From contig NC_073692.1 of NCBI RefSeq assembly GCF_029784155.1, forward strand, positions 365,843,160-365,907,159: DNA of 64,000 bases, written 5' to 3'. Made by a program: the position numbers and the translations under genes. This document shows, piece by piece, positions 55,227 through 64,000 of the stretch. How positions within the stretch are numbered: position 1 is the first letter of the stretch; the number at the start of each line of letters is the position of its first letter. The notes below the pieces were generated by a model that ran no database searches, was not told the origin of the DNA, and saw nothing but the letters and a program-made list of their open reading frames with translations. This DNA comes from Uranotaenia lowii (lineage: Eukaryota > Arthropoda > Insecta > Diptera > Culicidae).

Positions 55227-55673
55227 ACTGAGTCGGTGCGGTATTTTCTCAAACACTGGGGCCTGATAAGCCTCGTTTGGGTTTGAAACTTATACATGAT
55301 TTTTTGAAGGATTTTTAAAAAACGCTTTAATAGTAAATTTGAACATTCATGTTTGCATGAAAAAATTCAATATTTTGTTGGAATCAACTTTTTTTCCCAA
55401 TGAGATACGAAGTTACGGTCTTCGACAAAGTTGTTCTGCTAAAATTTCCTTAAGAGAGTGCCAATTCACGATTCTACAGAAGAGACAAAAATTATGTTGA
55501 TTTTTACAGAACAAAACATTACATTTTCCCGTACAAACATAAGTGTTTAAATTTACTCATGTAAACGATACTTAATTTTTTTTCATAGAATTATGGATGA
55601 GTTTTGAACCAAAACGAAGCTATTTAGATCCTAGAATTTGAGAAATTTAAAAATTACCTCAAATCGACTCAGT
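55227..55673. mobile_element. MITE, ACTGAGTCG...CGACTCAGT ends, copy 2
   Basis: Ends ACTGAGTCG and CGACTCAGT are perfect inverted repeats over 9 bp, with weaker similarity inward. The right half (GAGATACGAAGTTACGGTCT, TCGACAAAGTTGTTC, TACTCATGTAAACGATACT, GATGAGTTTTGAACC) aligns in order with 32560-32819. The left arm is shorter than in copy 1. Confidence 0.72.
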
Positions 55674-56655
55674 GTACTGTACATATGTACATGTGATACC
55701 AATGTTTTCTAGCATTTAGTTGAATAATAAACTCTGAATAACTTCAGGGATATTAGTTTACGATACATTTATTTACAGTGGGAAATTACAAAAAAAGTTA
55801 TAATTCCTTCAAAATCAACTACATTATTCCCACACTAAAACAGCATCAATGATTCAAGTATGTGGGTTAACAAATAATTTTCTCATTTTCAAATTCTTTT
55901 ACAAACCAATTTCTATTTGTGTCACTTTTTTTAAATAAGTTTAAAATTTAATTATTCACATATTTAAAAAAAAAAAGTGAGAATCAACTAACAGATAAAT
56001 AAAGTGAATGATAATTTCAACATTTTAATAAGCATGACATATTTATAGAGGAATAATTTCATAAACAATCAAACCAAATTTTGCCTCGATGACTTGTTTT
56101 AAGTAATATTTTAACTTAATAGTTTCGAATATGATTTCAGAAAGGCTGTCATCAGAATAAACCCTAGCAGAATCTTGATTGAAATTTTTCGTATATTAAC
56201 TTTTTTTTTCTCTCTCGTCAACCTATTTTTTACTCTCTTCATGTTGAATTTTTACCAATACTGTACGAAAATAATTTGCAGTCTGTCCAAGTTAGTTTAC
56301 ACTGTTTACGTTTTATGTTTCGTTTCGATAAGCTAGCTACTGATTCAATGTCAGGATTTCGTTCAATTAAATTCATTTCAATTTACTATATTTTGTCGTT
56401 TTCACTACTATTACTACTACTAGTTTCAAAGTGTGTTTGTATGTACGTTCGATGATTTAATTGCGGTTTGGTTGTGTTTGAATACATTGTCCTTTATTAT
56501 GAGCAGTTGTTTGAGTCGAGGGTTTTGCGTTTTACGATTTTTTTTGTGTGTATTTTTGTGTATTTTTTGTGTTTAAGTGTATGTGTGCGAGTGTGGGAGA
56601 TTTTCCCTTCTACTTAGCAATGGCACTTTTCCCAAAAGGAAAGCGATAACTTTCC
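55674..56655 (-). other. Region downstream of the Roundabout-like gene, probable 3' UTR in part
   Basis: On the minus strand this follows the stop at 56656-56658. A minus-strand AATAAA (TTTATT at 56493-56498) is the first plausible polyadenylation signal, giving a 3' UTR of about 160 bp or more. GT-rich plus-strand tracts (56530-56600) supply CA-rich sequence on the transcript strand. Left of about 56300 nothing is recognised. Confidence 0.4.
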
Positions 56656-56788
56656 TCAAAGTTCAGCTGTCCGGTAACGTTTGCCCAGTGTGCAGAGCGA
56701 TAGTTTCATCACAAGAATCGTTCCTTTAGGCGGAACCACCCCAGGAATGCTCGATCCGGAGAATGCTGTGCTACTGGCGACCGATTGC
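56656..56788 (-). CDS. Candidate terminal exon of Roundabout-like gene
   Basis: The acceptor CTTCTGTAACTAG ends at 56789. The exon starts G-CAA-TCG and, joined to the donor at 57388 (TACAA^GTGAGA), stays in frame: ...SGYK then QSVASSTAFSGSSIPGVVPP, ending ...RYRTAEL and TGA at 56656-56658 (43 residues). Agreement of donor, acceptor, phase and composition supports a real splice, giving a longer alternative C-terminus. Retaining the 600-bp intron instead gives the shorter form ending at 57385. No CC3-like motif is recognisable here. Confidence 0.5.
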
Positions 56789-57384
56789 CTAGTTACAGAA
56801 GAAAAATAAAGAAACAAACAAAATTTGAGTAAGTTACACTTCCAAAAATATTTGATTTGATACTGTTAAAATAGTATTTTTTAAAAGAAACTCACCAAAA
56901 GGGCTCAATTGCTTCCAGCCCGAAGTTTTTTTTTTATTTGTTTGTAAAGGTGTCTGTCTGTCTTTGTTTCTCTCTCGTTCGATCTTTCGCGGCTCGGGGG
57001 GAGGTTGGGTGTACTGTTCGGATTTCTTCTTCCGGTGAGCGCTTTCAGGAAATTTATCACAAAGATGCTCTGTACAGTGTTTCTTCAGTAAACCCTTCTT
57101 CCCCCACATATATATTTCTCTCTGTACAAAGTAAAACCGCGAAGATGGAAAAATATAGATGTTCTCTTAAACAAAACTCGTCGTCTCTGCCCCGGGAACG
57201 TCTCTCGTAGAATTCGATTGCTAGATTATTTTTTTTGGTTTCTTTGGGTTTTGGTTGAAATCTTTTAACGTTTATCCTAGGCTAGCAGCAGCGATTCCGA
57301 GGGAGACAAATCCGTTTGAGGCCGACGACGAGGGCGACTGATCAGGTAGTGGTTGATGGCGAATAACGACGGTGGGGCCGGATC

Positions 57385-57741
57385 TCACTTGTAGCCACTG
57401 GTTCGCCGGGAGCAATAGGAACTACTTCCCTGGGAACAGCTGGACATGGTTCCGCCGATCAGCTCCGAGGGATAGACCACGTGGTTTAGGTGGTTGATGT
57501 CCAGTGGCTGAGGTGCCGGCGGAGGATGTTCCGGTGGCGGAGGAAGATAGTCTACCCAGTTGGGAGGAACTTGATTGCTACCGTTGTTGATCACTGGCCT
57601 CGGGTAGCCGTAGAATGATCTAAAACTAGAGGAAGTAGACGAGAAGGTGTCGTGACCCTGAAAGCTGATGTCGCCGTTCTCACTGTGCGGAATTCCGTTG
57701 ATGATCATCGTTGTGGCATATGGAGTTGGGCTTTCCGGTGA
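57385..57741 (-). CDS. robo: Roundabout-family receptor, cytoplasmic-tail exon
   Basis: Robo proteins are Slit receptors on axons and migrating cells; the cytoplasmic tail carries conserved motifs that recruit Abl, Ena and GAPs. This exon begins after a clean acceptor (TCTCATTACAG at 57742-57743) with SPESPTPYATTMIING, where PYATT is the CC1 motif (57709-57723). About 50 residues later LPPPPEHPPPAP (about 57510-57545) matches the CC2 Ena-binding motif. The rest is Ser/Pro-rich and ends SGYK-TGA at 57385-57387, with a donor-like GTGAGA overlapping the stop. Immunoglobulin, fibronectin and membrane parts are not in the window and should lie to the right, beyond 64000. Which paralogue it is (robo1, 2 or 3) is not certain; presence of CC2 favours robo1. 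Confidence 0.68.
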   Translation of the reverse strand, partial: SPESPTPYATTMIINGIPHSENGDISFQGHDTFSSTSSSFRSFYGYPRPVINNGSNQVPPNWVDYLPPPPEHPPPAPQPLDINHLNHVVYPSELIGGTMSSCSQGSSSYCSRRTSGYK

Positions 57742-59225
57742 CTGTAATGAGAGGAGAGAAAATTCATCGTAAGGAAAAGTTCTTTTATATTACGAAAATC
57801 ATCTATTTTATTTTGAAATTAGACAATAGGTTTTCAAGCAGTATTTACAGTATACTTTTGCAATAGGAAAAATTGCTTAGGATTTATGCCTGATTTATTA
57901 AGGTCCTAGCTTCTTCTTTCATGGCGACCGTCAAAAATATGTGTGAAACTGTTAGACGAATTGCGTTTTCATTTTAATAGAAAACGATGTTTGAAAATTT
58001 AAATCATTGCACTGCATTTAGTGCAATTTTTGTAAACAAAAAATTATCAAACTTTGTTATTTTTTCTATTGTAATTTCCATGAGGGAATAACAAATTCCT
58101 GATTTCGGGTTATGATTTAATGGAGTGTGTCACGAATTTGGGGCTAGTTTTAATATGTATTTGTATGAGCTGCTTGGTTTAACGTTGATACGGTAGTCAT
58201 AAACTTTTTGTTAAACATCATCTCATAATGAGTGGAAATCCATTTCCAATGTTCAATTAACTAGGCAAAGGCGCATAAAACATCCAATGATTGAAAATTA
58301 ATAGATGAATGCATTTTGTAAATTGTTCTAATTATTCTTATAATTATCCTGATGAAAAATCGTTGTTTTAAGAGTTTGACCTGACAAGACCAGGTCGATC
58401 TTTAGACATGAAATCTATCGACCAACTTTCCCAGAATACATTTATCATAAAAACGGGAAAAAATAATATATTCATAAATTATTTGACTTTCACCTAATTG
58501 GATCTCTTTATTTTCCTTATCACATCATCAAGAGCAAATCATCTCAAAATGAAAATTTGTTGGTGGCAAATGGGTATAATTGCATAAAAGCGGATTTTGA
58601 TTAAAAAGCACTTCAACTTCGATGTGTTCCGATTGATTTCATAGATATTATTTATAAACTTTTAAAGTGAGTAATATCTTCTAAAATAAAAACGATTAAT
58701 TTAATACCATTTCTCGAAAAATAACGCGTATGATACCACAAAAACTGATTTAATAAGAAAGTCTGAGCCAGCTGTACAGTTTAAATTGGTTATGACAGTG
58801 TTTGTCTTAAATAAAAAGAAAACCGATTCAATAAAAAAAAACATCAAAACTAGAAGACAATTTTTCTCTGTTCTTTTTTCAAAAATTACTGACTTAAATA
58901 TGGATTCATTTTTAAGTTGAAGAATCACATTATAATCTTTCTTTTTTTAATAAATTTCCAATGAATATTTTGTTTTTGAGTTCTTCACTCACAACTTGGA
59001 TTGTCTCTTATTTTTAACTTTGAATTGTTTTTTTTCATTTCGATTCAAAATTTACAAAATCAGATATTTCATCGAAAATTTTCGAAAAAAAAAATTCCCT
59101 CGAATATTGAAAAAGAAATTACCCTAGTTAAAGGTAGGTTCTTTAAATATTGCACTTTGAATTTTCCATTTCAGTTTTAATACACGAACATTGAATATTT
59201 AACTTTCATACTTTTTCTTTGATTT
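57742..59225 (-). other. Probable intron of the Roundabout-like gene
   Basis: Begins (minus-strand 3' end) with the pyrimidine-rich acceptor. AT-rich, no exon recognised. If the next exon is outside the window the intron is at least 6.2 kb. Confidence 0.5.
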
Positions 59226-60337
59226 CATTTTCATATGTGATGAAAGAAATTAGAGAAACATGAACTATCAAAGAACGAAAGAACATAAGCCGTAAATATC
59301 ATGAAAATTTCGAAAAAGATACAACGGCTCACCGACAGGACTTGAACCTGCAATCTCCGCTTCGGTACAACGGCGCGTTAGCCAATTCCACCACGGTGAA
59401 CGTGATGGAACCGGCGAACACGAGCAATCGAGCTCTGCCGATCAACTGCTGGACCTTCTATCGAAACACCATGTATATCCCGCATGTGATCTTTCCCTCT
59501 ATTGATCTCTCTTGTTTCTCTAACCCCACCCATCGACTCGGGATTTTAGCCGAGCGAGCACATGGTCGATTGCTTCGGGTTTGCCGCAACTTACGGTCAG
59601 ATGAAGAAGCAATCAGTGCCGCTCAAGGTTCCGAGCAGACCAGTTACACAGGGAGGTGTTGCTCTGTTGAAATCAATACTGATGTTATGAAATCGCTTGG
59701 TACATCTTTGTACCTGAAAATGATCACATTTTCATATGTGATGAAAGAAATTAGAGAAACATGAACTATCAAAGAACGAAAGAACATAAGCCGTAAATAT
59801 CATGAAAATTTCGAAAAAGATACAACGGCTCACCGACAGGACTTGAACCTGCAATCTCCGCTTCGGTACAACGGCGCGTTAGCCAATTGATTTCAACAGA
59901 GCAACACCTCCCTGTGTAACTGGTCTGCTCGGAACCTTGAGCGGCACTGATTGCTTCTTCATCTGACCGTAAGTTGCGGCAAACCCGAAGCAATCGACCA
60001 TGTGCTCGCTCGGCTAAAATCCCGAGTCGATGGGTGGGGTTAGAGAAACAAGAGAGATCAATAGAGGGAAAGATCACATGCGGGATATACATGGTGTTTC
60101 GATAGAAGGTCCAGCAGTTGATCGGCAGAGCTCGATTGCTCGTGTTCGCCGGTTCCATCACGTTCACCGTGGTGGAATTGGCTAACGCGCCGTTGTACCG
60201 AAGCGGAGATTGCAGGTTCAAGTCCTGTCGGTGAGCCGTTGTATCTTTTTCGAAATTTTCATGATATTTACGGCTTATGTTCTTTCGTTCTTTGATAGTT
60301 CATGTTTCTCTAATTTCTTTCATCACATATGAAAATG
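59226..60337. repeat. Perfect 452-bp inverted repeat with tRNA-like units
   Basis: 59226-59677 is mirrored by 60337-59886 without indels (paired coordinates sum to 119563). Each arm contains a tRNA-like unit: GTTCACCGTGGTGGAATTGG, a 5-bp anticodon stem with loop GTACCGA, T-arm GCAGGTTCAAGTCCTGT and a closing acceptor stem. It also contains about 290 bp of non-tRNA sequence open on both strands by symmetry. The 208-bp spacer includes a direct copy of 59226-59387 at 59727-59888, ending at CCAATT exactly where the right arm begins. The tRNA unit and its trailing sequence are shared with 15683-15855. Confidence 0.9.
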
Positions 60338-60534
60338 TGATCATTTTCAGGTACAAAGATGTACCAAGCGATTTCATAACATCAGTATTGATTTCTTTGA
60401 TTTCATTTTTTTTAGGAAAAACTAAATTCCGATTGAACACATTGCGTTATTCTTAATTCTTCATTCAAACTCGTTTCTATTAAACATGCTATAATTGATG
60501 AATTTAGAAACTTTCTTAGTTTCCACTTGTGCTT

Positions 60535-61980
60535 CATCCAACGCAAAATGGGGAAAAAAGTGTATAAACTGCGAAGAAATTCAATATCTTCAACTTCAAC
60601 TAGTGTGATTTTTCCATGGAATCTAGTGAAGGCAATTTTAGCCACCGCACGCTTCGTAAAACGGAGAAATGGCTGATTTCACCCTCGATTCCCTACATTT
60701 TTGAATTTTTCATGAAAACAGTAAGCTTAGACTTCAAAATTTTGAATCAAGTAAGACCTATCTTGTGTGATTCTTTTCGAGGAATCGAAAGAAAGCTTTT
60801 TCAACCACCGCAAGCATCGAAACATAAAGTTATAGCTTTATAAACCCTAAATTTCCCTACACTTTTTCAATAATAAAGCCATAACTCCGTTTTGCGAAGC
60901 TTGCGGTGGCCCTCATTCGATTTCTCGGAAAAAAATCTAATTAGGATTGAAATTTTACAGTCAAAACATGCATTTCTCTAAAATATTTGAAACTATAGGA
61001 GAATTGAGGGTAAAGCTGCCCTAACTCAATTTTCCTATCGCTGCGATGGCTCAAATAGCCTTCATTCGATTCCTAAAGAAATCCCACCATATAGTACTTA
61101 TTAGCTCCTAAACTGTCCTGTACATAAAATCTATTTTTTTTTGAATTTATTGAAAAATGTAGAGAAATAGAGGGTAAAAACAGCCATAACTCCAGTTCGC
61201 GATGCGTGTGGTGACTCAAATAGTCTTCGTTCGATTCTTCGGAAAACATTTGGTTCAGAATTTTCAAGGCAGAACTTGTTTTTTTTTCTGAAATAACTGA
61301 ATAATGGAGGAGAATTTATGGTAAAAACAGCCAAAACTCCATTTTCCAATGCGTGCGGTGGTTCAAATAGCCTTCATTCGATTTCTCGGAAAAATATCTC
61401 TCACTCGTAAAATATAATCACTCAAGATACGCCTGAGTTGATTCTAAATGATCAAGTTCGAACATCCTTTTTTCTCAATTAATTGAAAAATGTAGAGGAA
61501 TCAAGGGTAAAAACTGCCAAAGCTCCAGTTTCAGATGCGTGTGATGGCTCAAATAGCCTTCATTCAATTTCTTGAAAAAAAATCAAACAAGATAAATCTC
61601 ATTTTGTTCACAATGGCACAAAAATATAAGGGAATCGAGGGTAAAATCTTCATTTTGTAAAGCGTGTGATAGCTGAAACAGCCTTGTTTTGATTCCTTGA
61701 AAAAAAAAAAATTACACTATATATATTTCCTAATAAATTTCCTAGTCCAAATGTTGTTTTTCTGGCTTTTTTTTACAAAATATAAGGGAATTAGGGGTTA
61801 AAAAGGCACTATATTTCCGTTCGTAAGCTAGTCCGGTGTCTGAAGCTCTGCCCAATCGATTTTCCGGACATTGTCACAGAAGAAAAGTAAATATATGGAT
61901 TTTTCATAGATTTTATAAAAGGGAAGATATTGAATTTCTTCGCGGTTCGAACACGTTTTCCCTATTGTGCGTGCAATGTT
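60535..61980. repeat. Foldback-like element with internal ~150-bp tandem units
   Basis: Outer inverted arms: GCGAAGAAATTCAATATCTTC at about 60571 mirrors GAAGATATTGAATTTCTTCG near 61923, continuing into GGGGAAAA / TTTTCCCT. Inside, a unit centred on GCCATAACTCCAGTT-CG.-GCGTG.GGTGGCTCAAATAGCCTTCATTCGATT recurs near 60887, 61017, 61181, 61329, 61517, 61640 and 61806 in one orientation. Two further units near 60640 and 60800 are in the opposite orientation. Spacing is 120-190 bp. No coding capacity. Confidence 0.78.
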
Positions 61981-61984
61981 TTTT

Positions 61985-63490
61985 TTTTATCCGGGAGAAC
62001 GTTTTCCTCTGGAGGACCCCAAAAACATAAATTTTCAGATACTTAAATAAGAACAAATTGAATTAAAAGTGAAATGTGTTGTTCTACAAACGAAAATAAT
62101 GTACAATATTGTAAAACAAAAACGAAAAAAAAATTATTAAAAAATAATGGGCAGGTTTTGGACCGGCAGAAGTTTTGGAGGAGTTCAACATTTTTAAACT
62201 CTTAAATGGTTTTTTTTTTCCTAAAATTGAAATATCATCAGATAATCGATAAATTCAGCATTTAAAAATATCAATTTAGTTTTAAAAGAAGGTGTTTATA
62301 TGATATTTCATCATTCAAATGCCCAAATTTTGTTAATTCAGATTTACAAAAAATTGGCATTTGGAAGGACGGCATGTTGTAAAAAACACCTTCTTTTGAA
62401 AATAAATCGATGTTTGAATAAGTTTCGTATTAAACTTGCTTATAAGTTCTCCATACTTAGTTCAAAGCACCTTCAAGCTCAATAAGCTAAGAATTTCGGC
62501 AAAAAATGGATGGATGATGGATGAAAGGTTGAAACTGCGTGTTTAGGGCATACCATAAACTTAAACGAAACGAAAAAAAGGCGGTACCGAGTTGTACTTT
62601 TAAGTTGCTCTTTTTTCACATGAGTTAATACGAAAATTTTCAAGAATTAATCTACTGTTTTAATTTATGATTTCATGCCAGAAGCATGCAATTGTGTTAA
62701 CTGAAACGTGAAGGCTAACATTAAGGCCGTGAAAAAAACTGACTCCAGAGGGGGAGCAGTGGATTTGTGACCTTTTTTTCCATGACATTTTCATTTTTGC
62801 TCAAACAATGCATGAATAAAAAAATTAAAAACATTAATTGTAAATACTATTTGATTATTAATTTTTAAGTTTTCAACAATAAAATATTCTCGTGTCTAAT
62901 GTAAGCTTTTGAAAATACATTCTCAAACCATTCAAATGATGATTAGGTTTTGTATAGAGAATCATTTTGCAACAAAATACTGCAACAACTTACTTTCATC
63001 AATGGTTCAGATCTTAAAATATGCATCAAAATTTGGAAAACTTAGCTTAAGATTGCCGAAAGTACTTCCGTTCGTATGTGGGCCGGGAAAATCCAGGTTA
63101 TTTTCTTAAACCTTGCAATACTTGGGCATTCTATTTTCAAATCATCAAACCGAAATCTGGACCAGATAACCAAATTTTGAATCGAATTTCAGGCTCCCAA
63201 AAAAAAAATCGCTCATGTTCATTTTAAAAAATATTACTTGAAAAATTTCATCAATGTGCGACAAATTTTAAAAACAAATATGATTTGGATTGATTTGAAT
63301 TTTTTGTTTGATATTCCAAAAAAAGAAATCCGATATATCTGGCCAGCTGAATTTTGCTTATTGATTTTAAACTTACAATAAGTGTTTTTTAAGGAAGCAT
63401 TCAATTTCGAATAAAAATAATCTTTAAATAAATCCAATATTTAAAATTAAAAGAAAAAGATTAAATTTTTGCAATTTCTTTGAGAGAATA
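61985..63490. other. Intronic/intergenic, no gene recognised
   Basis: AT-rich, with short unsupported frames only. Confidence 0.5.
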
Positions 63491-63493
63491 TAG

Positions 63494-64000
63494 GGTAACG
63501 GACCTATTTTGGACCACTTTGGGAAGTGGCCAAGCCTTTTTCCGGAATAAAAAAGCAAATGTTAGAATTTTCGACTGCTTTATCCGTTCATTATGAAGAT
63601 CAAAGCTTTTTCTATCGAAAATTATCGTCGTTTGTTGCAATGTAACAAGATTTAAGCCTGAAAACACGTTTCTTCAATCATTACTCTGGTCAGTATTTTG
63701 GACCACTAGGTTTCTATTTTGGACCACCCTTTGGACCTATTTTGGACCACCCTTAAACTTAATATTTTTTTTTCTAAATTTTGCTTAATTTCGACAGCGA
63801 TTTATGCGCAATTATGCAAATTATTCAGACAATTTTGTCTTTTTTTATTGTAATAAACTAGTCAAGTTTTGTTTGTTCGATAAGAATAGATTAAAAACAG
63901 CAAAATTCCTCTGTTATATAGTGTTTTCCAAATGTTATGAAAATTCTGACTGAAATCTCGACGAAATTTGTTCTGCAGTGTTCAATACTGACCAGTTGGC
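63494..64000. repeat. Partial element with repeated TATTTTGGACCAC motif, runs off window
   Basis: GGGTAACGGACC begins it. TATTTTGGACCAC occurs at 63505-63517, 63694-63706, 63715-63727 and 63738-63750, with three spaced 21-23 bases apart. Short repeated subterminal motifs of this type resemble the architecture of the 14373-15237 element. The other end is not in the window. Confidence 0.55.

Noticed and set aside
57934..58960. Additional exons of the Roundabout-like gene
   Set aside because: No stretch on the minus strand shows paired splice sites with an open frame or a Robo motif.
59342..60221. Two identical ~111-residue frames on opposite strands
   Set aside because: They are mirror images created by the perfect inverted repeat and include the tRNA-like unit; not protein genes.
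60162..60238. Functional tRNA gene
   Set aside because: It folds well, but the anticodon is unusual (ACC), and homology to other copies extends far beyond the tRNA on both sides, marking a repeat.

Overview
This window looks like a dipteran nuclear genome, most likely a mosquito (Culicidae). The DNA is strongly AT-rich, coding density is very low, and introns are GT-AG. Nearly everything recognisable is transposable-element sequence of kinds common in mosquitoes: a Juan-like Jockey LINE, a CR1-like LINE, a DD37E mariner, piggyBac-, hAT- and Transib-type elements, Helitrons and tRNA-derived repeats. I cannot name the species.

Layout. 1-4065 is a Jockey-clade LINE with two intact overlapping ORFs, a 3' UTR and a poly(A) tail; its 5' end lies outside the window. 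4066-5829 is a GC-richer block with LTR-like signals, interrupted by a 236-bp hAT MITE with a perfect 8-bp target-site duplication (TSD). 8281-8434 is a piggyBac-type MITE. 9259-10199 (-) is a decayed LINE ORF1. 10378-12353 is a decayed hAT element, and 14373-15237 a TA-flanked element built on a repeated short motif. Around 17.24-17.39 kb lies an unexpected cluster of near-perfect heat-shock elements. 20805-24024 is a 3.2-kb non-autonomous hAT element with another element nested inside. 25135-26242 (-) is a broken DD37E mariner cut by a Helitron (26243-27605) that carries a minisatellite and a CR1 3' fragment.

29207-30318 holds a TA-flanked element with palindromic subterminal arrays and a small two-exon gene. 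33805-40200 is the structural centrepiece: a Transib-like palindromic element (CACAGTGG termini, 5-bp TSD) into which two Helitrons are inserted head-to-tail with no spacer. A third, TA-flanked element with its own small spliced reading frame splits the CTAG terminus of the first Helitron. 45.97-48.96 kb (-) is a CR1-like LINE with frameshifts. 50065-51049 is a TIR element with a 3-bp duplication. 53.2-53.86 kb (-) is the 3' end of an RTE-like LINE.

The only credible host gene is on the minus strand at 56656-57741: the last exon(s) of a Roundabout-family axon-guidance receptor, recognised by PYATT (CC1) and LPPPP (CC2) motifs. An in-frame splice joins it to a second possible terminal exon. 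The sequence to its right (57742-64000) is presumably its intron and contains a perfect 452-bp inverted repeat with tRNA-like units and a foldback element with internal tandem repeats.

The genes do not form a pathway. The region records successive insertions, several datable relative to one another by nesting. The most promising undescribed material is the group of small TIR elements carrying miniature intron-containing genes.
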